The notes beneath the pieces were generated by a model, which saw only the letters and a program-made list of their open reading frames with translations, searched no databases and had not been told where the DNA came from. Shown here piece after piece: positions 1 to 5,796 of a stretch of 8,951 nt of DNA (positions within the stretch are counted from its first letter, which is position 1; every line of letters begins with the position of its first letter). Origin of the DNA: Anaerolineae bacterium (GTDB taxonomy: Bacteria > Chloroflexota > Anaerolineae > Aggregatilineales > Aggregatilineaceae). A program made the translations under genes and the position numbers. Location of the stretch: assembly GCA_020848665.1 (NCBI GenBank), contig JADLHR010000099.1:1-8951 (forward strand). The letters run 5' to 3'.

Positions 1-370
1 CGGCCGCAATCGCGGCGTTAATCGGGTCAACGCAGCCGTCAGGGTCGTTGCAGCTGACGCCGATCGCGTCCACGCCCTGCGAGATCGCGTCCTCGATCAC
101 GCGCGCCTGCTCAGCCATGTCGGAATTCACCGACCCCATGTACAGGCACTCGACCGGCTGGCCGATTTCGGCGCCAAGCTGCGTGGCGGCGGCCATGCAG
201 CCGTTACGCCCAAGCTCAAACACGGGGTTGTTGAGCGCCTTCGGAATCCAGGCAATTGTGAAAGTGTCGTCTTGCGCTTTGGCCGGAGCCGACACCCCGC
301 TGCCCACCAGCGGCGACAAAGCCATTACCGCCAGGGTCAAAACAGTAATTATGCGTAACCAGTTCTTCAT
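1..370 (-). CDS. Sugar-type ABC transporter substrate-binding protein, N-terminal part (cut by window edge)
   Basis: The first 123 residues of an extracytoplasmic binding protein are present; the rest lies left of the window. ATG at 370-368 is preceded by a strong AAGGAGG (386-380) nine bases away, which fixes the start. Residues 1-32 are a Sec signal peptide: K2 and R6, a hydrophobic core, and a likely cleavage A-K-A|Q-D-D. There is no lipobox cysteine. The mature part opens with TIAWIPKALNNPVFELGRNG, the first strand and helix of the periplasmic-binding fold of the RbsB/Peripla_BP_4 class, followed by the typical stretch QARVIEDAISQGVDAIGVSC. Proteins of this class capture monosaccharides or related small ligands for a permease/ATPase pair. 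Four cysteines (about 58, 74, 106 and 112) are more than usual and could form disulfides. The partner permease and ATPase would be expected to the left. The family is clear but the ligand cannot be told. Confidence 0.88.
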   Translation of the reverse strand, partial: MKNWLRIITVLTLAVMALSPLVGSGVSAPAKAQDDTFTIAWIPKALNNPVFELGRNGCMAAATQLGAEIGQPVECLYMGSVNSDMAEQARVIEDAISQGVDAIGVSCNDPDGCVDPINAAIAA

Positions 371-395
371 ACTCTTTGGCCTCCTTAAAAGACCT

Positions 396-420
396 GGCAG
401 GGACAGAGTCCCCTCTTGCC
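396..420 (-). promoter_or_regulatory. Second leader hairpin close to the ribosome-binding site
   Basis: GGGAC (400-404) pairs with GTCCC (408-412) around a three-base loop, and the flanking GGCA (396-399) pairs with TGCC (417-420) with CTCT bulged on one side. In the leftward transcript it ends about nine bases before the AAGGAGG, with CTTTT between them. It could modulate initiation at 370, or act as a weak attenuator. The loop is tight and the stem is interrupted, so confidence is modest. Confidence 0.3.
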
Positions 421-449
421 GGCACGCAAAAACGTTGGGGGGTCCGGTG

Positions 450-472
450 CGCTGAGCGATTGTTCGCTAGCG
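450..472 (-). promoter_or_regulatory. Hairpin in the leader of the sugar-binding-protein mRNA
   Basis: Arms 455-459/464-468 (AGCGA/TCGCT) and 450-453/469-472 (CGCT/AGCG) make a nine-pair stem interrupted by one bulged G (454), with a four-base loop (460-463). It lies in the putative untranslated leader. It has no U-tract, so it is not an intrinsic terminator. It could be an operator-like inverted repeat or an mRNA structure. Confidence 0.35.
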
Positions 473-529
473 TCGATGAAGGCCCTGAGAGCAGCCTCCC
501 GACGCACGCACGCACCTGGACTACTGCTA

Positions 530-559
530 ATTAATGCAGCGGTACGAGGTATTTGTCAA
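530..559 (-). promoter_or_regulatory. Sigma70-like promoter for the sugar-binding-protein gene
   Basis: Reading leftward, an exact TTGACA (559-554) is followed by an 18-base spacer and ATTAAT (535-530; four of six match TATAAT). Transcription would begin near 523, giving a leader of about 150 nt before the ATG at 370. This is the only A/T-rich patch in the interval, and it separates this gene from the permease genes upstream. The start of the leader contains three tandem CGCA units (503-514). Not tested; spacing and matches are read by eye. Confidence 0.55.
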
Positions 560-630
560 GTTGGCGGCGGGGATGAAAAAGCGGAGTGCTACAAGGCTGC
601 CCGGCGCAGCTTTTTCGGCTGAAACGCGCT

Positions 631-652
631 GGCGACGGCAGAGGCCGTCGCC
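631..652 (-). terminator. Perfect 9-bp hairpin after the dppC-type permease gene
   Basis: GGCGACGGC (631-639), loop AGAG, GCCGTCGCC (644-652). It lies 25 bp past the permease stop at 677, where the transporter mRNA should end. The run of six T in the leftward transcript (660-655) comes before the stem rather than after it, so this is not a textbook intrinsic terminator. It may stop exonucleases, act with Rho, or work without a U-tract. No rightward gene ends here, and the rightward strand has six A after the stem. Confidence 0.4.
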
Positions 653-676
653 CCAAAAAACAGCGTTGAGCCGGGA

Positions 677-1576
677 TTATCGCTTGCCGCGCAGACGTGG
701 ATCGAGCACATCGCGCAGCCCGTCGCCGAGCAGGTTGAAGCCTAGCACGCCCAGCATAATCGCCAGCCCCGGATAGATCATCAGCCAGGGAGCCATCTCG
801 GCCAGCGCGCGGCTCTCGCTGAGCATAACTCCCCATGACGCTTGCGGGGGGCGTGTTCCCAGCCCCAGAAAGCTCAGCCCGGCCTCGGTCAGCAGCGACC
901 ACGACAGCGCCAGGCTGACCTGTACGATCAGCGGGGCGAGGATGTTTGGCAGGATGTGCAGCAGCAGAATGCGGCGCTCGCTGACGCCCAGGCAGCGCGC
1001 CGCCGTAACGTAGTCCATCGCGCGCACCGACAACGTCGGGCCGCGCGCCACGCGAGCGAAGATCGGCGTGTAGACCACCGCGATCGCCAGGATAGTGTTG
1101 TTCAGGCCCGGTCCCAGCACGACGACGACGAGCAGCGCCAGCAGGATCGCCGGGAAGGCGAAAAACACGTCCATCACGCGCATGATAACGTGATCGGTCA
1201 GCCCGCCTGCGAAACCGGACAACGCGCCGAGCAGCGTCCCGGCTACGCCCGATAACAGCACCGAGGCCAGCGCCACACGCAGCGAGTTGGTCGCGCCGTC
1301 CATCACGCGGCTGAGCACGTCACGCCCGTAGAGGTCGGTCCCCATGCGATAGGTGTCGCTGGGCGCCTGCAAGCGGTCGAACCGGTTCTGCTGAAGCGGC
1401 GAGTGCGGCGTCAGCCCAAATGCTCCGGCCAGCGCCACGACGAGATAAAACGTGATGATCACGATGCCAACCACGCCGCTGGGGCTTTTGAGTAGACGCC
1501 GAAAGAAGCCAGGCTGTCTGCGCGGCGCATCGAGCGTGACGGTTGCGTTCGTGAGGGCGCTAGCTGTGTTTGGCAT
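677..1576 (-). CDS. DppC/OppC-type ABC transporter permease
   Basis: This is the second inner-membrane subunit of a peptide/nickel/opine-type ABC importer (299 aa, normal length). Residues 22-35 (FFRRLLKSPSGVVG) match the N-terminal OppC_N segment. A first membrane helix follows (about 35-53), then the conserved stretch HxxGTDxxGRDVLSR-like at 78-90 (MGTDLYGRDVLSR). The EAA coupling loop, which docks on the ATPase, is at 189-216 (DYVTAARCLGVSERRIL, then LPNILAP). The C-terminus shows EAGLSFLGLG (231-240) and GDGLRDVLDPRLR (284-296), both hallmarks of DppC. I chose ATG 1576 over a TTG at 1609: the ATG overlaps the upstream permease stop by 17 bases, which suggests translational coupling, and no good Shine-Dalgarno is visible. 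It is the last gene of the transporter operon; no ATPase gene follows. The substrate is not predictable. Confidence 0.93.
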   Translation of the reverse strand: MPNTASALTNATVTLDAPRRQPGFFRRLLKSPSGVVGIVIITFYLVVALAGAFGLTPHSPLQQNRFDRLQAPSDTYRMGTDLYGRDVLSRVMDGATNSLRVALASVLLSGVAGTLLGALSGFAGGLTDHVIMRVMDVFFAFPAILLALLVVVVLGPGLNNTILAIAVVYTPIFARVARGPTLSVRAMDYVTAARCLGVSERRILLLHILPNILAPLIVQVSLALSWSLLTEAGLSFLGLGTRPPQASWGVMLSESRALAEMAPWLMIYPGLAIMLGVLGFNLLGDGLRDVLDPRLRGKR

Positions 1577-2525
1577 ACGAGATACGCGGATCGAGCAGCG
1601 TATAGACAAAATCGACGACGAGATTGATGACCACGAAATTGAGCGCGATAAACAGCGTGACGCCCTGGATCAGCGCGTAATCGCGCTGCGAGATGGCGTT
1701 GTAGGCCAGCCGCCCGATCCCCGGCAGGGTGAAGATTTCTTCCACGATGACGGTTCCGCCAAGCAGATAGCCGGCCTCGACGCCGACCAGCGTCACGATC
1801 GGGATCAGGGCGTTGCGCAGCGCGTGCCGCGATAGAATCGTCCGCTCGCGCAGGCCCTTGCTGCGCGCCGTGCGGATATAGTCCTGCCCCAGCACCTCAA
1901 GCATCGCCGAGCGTGTCATGCGCATGACTGAGGCTGAGAAAGCGAAACCGAGCGTGATCGCCGGGAAGATGATCTGCTCAAAGTTCTTGACCGGGTCCTC
2001 GGTCAGATCGACGTAGTTGCCGGCGTTTGGCAGGATGCCGAAATAGACCGACAGGACGTAGATGATCAGCGTGCCGATCAGGAAGTTCGGCGCGGCCAGC
2101 CCGATTAGCGCGAAAAGCTGCCCGAACAGATCGATCACGGAGTTGTGGAAGATGGCCGCGATCACGCCGAAGGTCAGGCCGATCGCCAGCGCGATCAGGA
2201 CGGCCAGCACCGCCAGCTCCAGCGTTACGGGGAAACGCGCCAGAATCACATCGAGCACTGGCTGGCCGTGCCGCACCGAATAGCCGAGGTCTCCCTGGAG
2301 CAAGTTGCCGAGCCAGTTGAAATACTGGACGTAGGATGGCTTGTCGAGTCCGAAGTACTCCTCCAGCGAGGCTCGCTGGTTGGCGGTGAGCATCCCGGCC
2401 TCGGTGCCGAGCATGGCCGTGATCGCATCGCCTGGGATTGCCCGGATGGCGAAGAATACCAACAGCGTTACGCCCAACACAGTCGGCACGAAGGCGATGG
2501 CGCGCTGCGTCAGATAGCGGAGCAT
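1560..2525 (-). CDS. DppB/OppB-type ABC transporter permease
   Basis: This is the first membrane subunit of the same importer (321 aa). The N-terminus MLRYLTQRAIAFVPTVLGVT is the classic opening of the family: a short cytoplasmic arm, then helix 1 (about 8-28) ending in FFAIRAIPGDA. A large external loop (about 30-95) contains FGLDKP and QGDLGYSV, and further helices lie around 100-160. The EAA loop is at 216-243 (YIRTARSKGL, HALRNALIP). VIVEEIFTLPGIGRLAYNAI (about 259-278) and the end LLDPRISY are family signatures. ATG 2525 is preceded by TTGAGG nine bases away. A TTG at 2540 would add five residues but would overlap that ribosome-binding site, so I rejected it. It pairs with the DppC-type subunit encoded immediately downstream. 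The gene follows a strong stem-loop that separates it from the binding-protein gene. Confidence 0.94.
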   Translation of the reverse strand: MLRYLTQRAIAFVPTVLGVTLLVFFAIRAIPGDAITAMLGTEAGMLTANQRASLEEYFGLDKPSYVQYFNWLGNLLQGDLGYSVRHGQPVLDVILARFPVTLELAVLAVLIALAIGLTFGVIAAIFHNSVIDLFGQLFALIGLAAPNFLIGTLIIYVLSVYFGILPNAGNYVDLTEDPVKNFEQIIFPAITLGFAFSASVMRMTRSAMLEVLGQDYIRTARSKGLRERTILSRHALRNALIPIVTLVGVEAGYLLGGTVIVEEIFTLPGIGRLAYNAISQRDYALIQGVTLFIALNFVVINLVVDFVYTLLDPRISYAKHS

Positions 2526-2540
2526 ACGCGAAAACCTCAA

Positions 2541-2568
2541 CCGGGGCGCGTCGCAGGGCGCGCCCCGG
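2541..2568 (-). promoter_or_regulatory. Intercistronic stem-loop between binding-protein and permease genes
   Basis: CCGGGGCGCG (2541-2550), eight-base loop, CGCGCCCCGG (2559-2568): ten perfect G/C pairs in a 64-bp intergenic gap. In the leftward mRNA the base of the stem directly abuts the TTGAGG ribosome-binding site of the DppB-type gene. There is no U-tract. In many binding-protein-dependent transporters such stems protect the upstream binding-protein mRNA and lower permease expression; that role is inferred here. Confidence 0.6.
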
Positions 2569-2589
2569 AAATGGGCCGGAAGAGGCGGG

Positions 2590-4113
2590 TTATTTGTCGA
2601 GCGTGACCTGGCTTAGCGCGTAGATCGAGTCGGTCGGCATCGGGACGAAGCCGTGAACATAAGGCTGTTGGGCCGTGTACTCGTAGTCCGTGTAGAGCCA
2701 GATCCACGGCGCCATCTCGACGATATGGCGCTGGAAGTCGGCGAAGATCTCGAAGCGCTCGGCGGGATCGGTCGCGGCGCGGCCAGCAGCCATCAACTGA
2801 TCGAGCGTGTCGTCGCCATAGCCCGCGACAGTGCTCAGGTTGCCGCCCTTGACCCAGTAGCGCGCGTACATGGTGTACGGATCGGGGCGCCCGCCATTCA
2901 GCGCGACTGCCGCGTCGAAGTCCGCTGCCAGCCAGCGGTCCACGTAAACGCTCAGCTCCAGCGGCTCGATCTCGACTTCGATCCCGATCTCGGCCAACTG
3001 CGCCTGGATGGTCTGAGCCTCGGCCAGCGCGGTCGGCGGCTCAGCGTTGGCGGCGATCACCTTCAGCTTGAAGCCGTCTACGCCTGCCTGGGCCATCAGC
3101 TCGCGCGCCTTGTCCAGGTCCTGCTCGTAGCAGAAGAACTCGTCGAGCGGCAGCTTATAGGCCGGGATGGTCAGCGGGCCGGTGACTTCACCTTCGCCCA
3201 GGGCGGCGGTGTCGAGCACGGCCTGGCGATCCACCGCGCAGGAGATCGCCTGCCGGACTTCGAGAATATCCAGCGGCGGGCGCGCGGCGTTAAGCTGCAG
3301 GACGTGGTAGGCGATCGCCGGAGCGCGGTTAAGGACGATAGTCGGATCACCGATCAACAGCGTGGCGATCAGCGGGTCGTTCAACAGCGCGAAGTCGATC
3401 TCACCGGCGCGCAGTGCGGCCAGAATCGAAGCTTCGTCGGGAATCACGCGCATCTCGATCCCATCGACAAACGGCCCCTCGCCCCACCAGTCGGGGTTGG
3501 CGCTGAGGGTGGTTTTCTCCTCTGGAACCCAGCGGTCAAGCTTGAACGGGCCGGTGCCGACTACGTCCGTCGTCGGGTCACCGCTGGCGATTACGTCGGA
3601 CGAGAGGATCACGGCGTTGACTGTCGTCAGCGCGCCGACCAGCGGCACGTCCGCCGTGTTGAGGTTCAGCACGACGGTGTAGTCATCCGGCGTATCGATG
3701 CTAGCGATGCTGGCGAGGTTGGCGCGGGTCGCGGCGCCGGTCGCCTCGTCGAGAATGCGTTCAAACGAGGCTTTCACGTCTTCAGAAGTCAGGTCCGAAC
3801 CGTCGTGAAACTTGACGCCCTGGCGCAGCGTGAAGGTGAGCTGTGTCGCGTCGTCGGAGAATTCCCAGCTTTCGGCCAGGCCCGGAATCAGGTTCAGGTC
3901 AGCGTCGAGCATGACCAACGGCTCGTAGACCAGCTCCAGCAGGCGGATCGACGCGAAGGCGGTCTGCGTGTGCGGATCAAGACCAGTGCTATCGGCGGCG
4001 CGCGCCATGATCAGGATGTTCCCGCCATCCTGCGCCGCGATCGGGCTGAGGGCACCGAACAGCAGCGCGGCGAGAACGATCAAAGACAGGGTAAGAAGCT
4101 TTGCTGATCTCAT
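2590..4113 (-). CDS. Family 5 extracellular solute-binding protein (peptide/nickel/opine ABC importer)
   Basis: This 507-aa binding protein delivers its ligand to the two permeases encoded just downstream. Residues 1-28 form a Sec signal peptide (R2, K5, hydrophobic core 6-24) with likely cleavage I-A-A|Q-D-G-G; there is no lipobox cysteine. Family signatures are LDPHTQTA (45-52), LVYEPLVMLD (61-70), IPGLAESWEFSDD (76-88), LRQGVKFHDG (96-105), SEDVKASFERILD (110-122), GTGPFKLDRW (186-195) and VRQAISCAVDRQAVL (286-300). These run across both lobes of the SBP_bac_5 fold. C292 and C328 may form a disulfide. I chose ATG 4113 rather than a further-upstream start at 4185: GAGAGAGGA lies just before it and the signal peptide begins there. 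The ligand (oligopeptide, Ni chelate, opine or glycoside) cannot be decided from sequence. It lies 114 bp after the GNAT gene on the same strand. Confidence 0.94.
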   Translation of the reverse strand: MRSAKLLTLSLIVLAALLFGALSPIAAQDGGNILIMARAADSTGLDPHTQTAFASIRLLELVYEPLVMLDADLNLIPGLAESWEFSDDATQLTFTLRQGVKFHDGSDLTSEDVKASFERILDEATGAATRANLASIASIDTPDDYTVVLNLNTADVPLVGALTTVNAVILSSDVIASGDPTTDVVGTGPFKLDRWVPEEKTTLSANPDWWGEGPFVDGIEMRVIPDEASILAALRAGEIDFALLNDPLIATLLIGDPTIVLNRAPAIAYHVLQLNAARPPLDILEVRQAISCAVDRQAVLDTAALGEGEVTGPLTIPAYKLPLDEFFCYEQDLDKARELMAQAGVDGFKLKVIAANAEPPTALAEAQTIQAQLAEIGIEVEIEPLELSVYVDRWLAADFDAAVALNGGRPDPYTMYARYWVKGGNLSTVAGYGDDTLDQLMAAGRAATDPAERFEIFADFQRHIVEMAPWIWLYTDYEYTAQQPYVHGFVPMPTDSIYALSQVTLDK

Positions 4114-4131
4114 GTCAATTCCTCTCTCAGA

Positions 4132-4153
4132 AAAAGCTGCACCGAAAAGCTGC
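4132..4153 (-). repeat. Short tandem direct repeat before the binding-protein gene
   Basis: Two copies of AAAAGCTGC (4132-4140 and 4145-4153; GCAGCTTTT in the transcript) lie 13 bp apart, immediately upstream of the ribosome-binding site of the solute-binding-protein gene. The gap 4114-4227 otherwise shows no clear -35/-10 pair, so transcription may read through from the acetyltransferase gene. The repeat could be a regulator site or chance. Confidence 0.3.
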
Positions 4154-4227
4154 CTCGAAGAAGCCACATCTGGACTGAACCGCACCTGCGAGCGTGGAGA
4201 CAGTGGCCGAACGCCTCCTTTTCTGCG

Positions 4228-4710
4228 CTAATGCGCGCCCGATGGAACCAGGCGTTTCCAGAAAATCAGCTCCGTGACATCCGGCAGGACGTAGCCGGGA
4301 ATGGCCCCCACCTGCCGGTAGCCCTGGCGCTGGTAAAAACGCTGCGCGTCCGCGTTGAAGTCGGATACCAGCAGCACGAGGTCACTGGCGCTGTGCGCGG
4401 CTTCGCGCTCGGCGGCGCCAAGCAGCGTTGCGCCGAGGCCCGCGCTGTGCAGCCCGCTCTGCACGCCGAGCAATCGCAGGTAATAGCTGCGGCCAAACGC
4501 ACCGCGTGGCACACACCAGGCCAGTCCGCAGGCGAAAGCGTCATCCACATCGACAGTTAGCAGCAGATCAGCCCGCGCCAGCGCCTGTTCAAGGCCACGC
4601 TGCGCGGCTTCTGCGGAATAATCGTAACGCTGCCACAGGGGAATCGCGGCGATCCAGCCCGCGATCGGCGAGATATCTTCGGACACCATCGGACGGATGG
4701 AAATCATCAT
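4228..4710 (-). CDS. GNAT family N-acetyltransferase
   Basis: This is a small (160 aa) acyl-CoA-dependent acetyltransferase, presumably cytosolic; the acceptor is unknown. The chain starts MMISIRPMVSEDISPIAGWI, the usual first strand and helix of the fold. The acetyl-CoA-binding motif A is around 80-98 (LLGVQSGLHSAGLGATLL, with the pyrophosphate-loop-like Q/H-x-x-G-x-G). Motif B is at 119-131 (NADAQRFYQRQGY), followed by the conserved Gly-Tyr region near 139-141. I chose ATG 4710 (or the adjacent 4707). No strong Shine-Dalgarno is visible, so the start is the weak point. An in-frame ATG at 4917 would give 229 aa, but the extra residues show no domain and the reading frame would cross a good promoter at 4801-4796. 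The gene stands first in a leftward series and may share its transcript with the ABC importer, which is 114 bp away. Confidence 0.85.
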   Translation of the reverse strand: MMISIRPMVSEDISPIAGWIAAIPLWQRYDYSAEAAQRGLEQALARADLLLTVDVDDAFACGLAWCVPRGAFGRSYYLRLLGVQSGLHSAGLGATLLGAAEREAAHSASDLVLLVSDFNADAQRFYQRQGYRQVGAIPGYVLPDVTELIFWKRLVPSGAH

Positions 4711-4795
4711 CAAAAACCATCGGTGAACCGGGGTGAGTGCTGAACGGCAGCCCCTGCCCGGCCCGGTGCGGAGACAAGACTCTATACTCGACGGT

Positions 4796-4801
4796 ATTAT
4801 A
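4796..4801 (-). promoter_or_regulatory. -10 element of the leftward promoter (GNAT and possibly the ABC importer)
   Basis: An exact TATAAT reads leftward at 4801-4796, about 85 bp before the GNAT start. The region 17-19 bases upstream of it (about 4819-4826, GTTTTCG) is a poor -35, so activation may be needed. The rest of the 316-bp divergent interval (4711-5026) holds no plausible gene. It contains a 6-bp GC hairpin (4837-4853) and two CCGGTT copies exactly 21 bp apart (4870 and 4891), which could be regulator half-sites. Confidence 0.5.
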
Positions 4802-4936
4802 CCCAACACCCGGAATAACGAAAACGTTTTGGTTGGCCGCGCCGGGCGCGCGGAGTCTGGCAGCAATACCCGGTTTACATACATAAATCGCCGGTTCTGA
4901 TGATGATTGACCCCCATCCCGCCGGTCGATCTCGTC

Positions 4937-4942
4937 TATACT
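4937..4942 (+). promoter_or_regulatory. Possible -10 element for the torD-type/radical SAM operon
   Basis: TATACT (five of six to consensus) lies 85 bp upstream of the GTG at 5027. No -35 hexamer is found at 16-18 bases; the nearest TTGACC (4907-4912) is 24 bases away, which is too far. This is a weak call, made because no better rightward promoter is visible in the interval. Confidence 0.3.
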
Positions 4943-5026
4943 CACCCTGTGCCGCGATCCCTGGCGTAGTATCGCGCACGGCCTGACCTGTTACGTACTT
5001 TCAAACGCCTAGATTGGAGCGCATTC

Positions 5027-5758
5027 GTGACTGCGACATCCCCTGGCTCCACCTACCAAACTGACTGGACGCCCGTTCTGATGGGCGAGGCGCTGCTCTT
5101 TGGCTTGCTCGGCAAGCTGCTCTACAGCAACCCGGCGCGTGAATGGCTTGAGCCGCTGGCGGCGGACAACCTGTTCGATGAAGCGCCGTTTGCGGGCGAG
5201 CAGGAAAGTATGCAGCGCGGCCTGGAACTGTTGCAAGACTGGGCGGCGGCGCTGGCGCGCGATGGATTGAGCGAGGCTGCGCTGCGCGATCTGAAGGTGG
5301 ATTATGCTCGCCTGTTGGTCGGCCAGCGGCGGATGATGGTCCCGGCCTGGGAATCGGTCTATTTCAGCCAGGAGCGCCTGACCTTCCAGGAAGAGACGCT
5401 GGACGTGCGACGCTGGTTCGCGCGCTTCGGCGTCGAGCCGAGCACCGATGGCAAGGAGCCGGAAGACCACATCGCGTTTGAGATGAGCTTCATCGCGCAC
5501 CTGTCGGAGCAGGGCGTTGCGGCGCTTGAAGACGAGGATGAAGATCAGCTAGCCGAGCTGCTGGCGGCGCAGCGCGAGTTCCTGGCGAATCACTTGCTGC
5601 GCTGGGGCTGGAAGTGGGCCGAGCTGGCGGTCGATTACGCGCAGACTGACTTCTATCGCGGGCTGGCGCTGCTGGTGCATGGCGGCCTGCTGGAACTGGC
5701 GCGCATCTATGACGTGGCGATTCCGTGGGACGTGAAGTTCCCCGGCCTGGCCGAATAG
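5027..5758 (+). CDS. TorD/DmsD/NarJ-type molybdoenzyme chaperone
   Basis: This is a cytoplasmic all-helical chaperone (243 aa) of the family that binds Tat signal peptides or apo-forms of molybdopterin oxidoreductases and assists cofactor loading. Diagnostic motifs are DYARLLVG (92-99, family D-Y-x-R-L-F-x-G), VPAWESVYF (105-113, family P-x-x-S-x-Y), EPEDHIAFEMSFIAHL (144-159, family P-x-D-H-I-x-x-E) and FLANHLLRWGWKWAE (185-199). An acidic run EDEDED (168-173) lies in the linker before the last helices. GTG 5027 is fixed by GGAG (5016-5019) seven bases upstream. A radical SAM gene follows after 38 bp with its own strong ribosome-binding site, so the two are probably co-transcribed. Unlike most family members, no molybdoenzyme subunit gene lies beside it in this window. 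Confidence is high for the family and low for the client protein. Confidence 0.88.
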   Translation: MTATSPGSTYQTDWTPVLMGEALLFGLLGKLLYSNPAREWLEPLAADNLFDEAPFAGEQESMQRGLELLQDWAAALARDGLSEAALRDLKVDYARLLVGQRRMMVPAWESVYFSQERLTFQEETLDVRRWFARFGVEPSTDGKEPEDHIAFEMSFIAHLSEQGVAALEDEDEDQLAELLAAQREFLANHLLRWGWKWAELAVDYAQTDFYRGLALLVHGGLLELARIYDVAIPWDVKFPGLAE

Positions 5759-5796
5759 TTCACAGCCGTCCAGGGAGTTGTTGAGGAGTATGGGGC

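Noticed and set aside
503..514. Three CGCA units as a possible CRISPR or satellite repeat
   Set aside because: It is only 12 bp long, with no spacers or further copies; it is noted merely as part of the leader.
596..615. Rightward hairpin GCTGC/GCAGC followed by five T
   Set aside because: It looks like a weak intrinsic terminator on the plus strand, but no rightward gene ends there and the stem is only five pairs.
416..776. Small plus-strand open frames in the interval before the sugar-binding-protein gene
   Set aside because: They have basic, low-complexity composition and no ribosome-binding site, and they overlap the promoter, the leader and the end of the permease gene.
2653..4107. 484-codon open frame on the plus strand opposite the solute-binding-protein gene
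   Set aside because: It has shadow-type composition (Arg, Asp, Gln, Val repeats) and no domain, and the opposite strand is an unmistakable family 5 binding protein.
4711..4917. N-terminal extension of the GNAT gene to an ATG at 4917
   Set aside because: The extra 69 residues show no domain, and they would run through a perfect TATAAT and the A/T-rich intergenic stretch.
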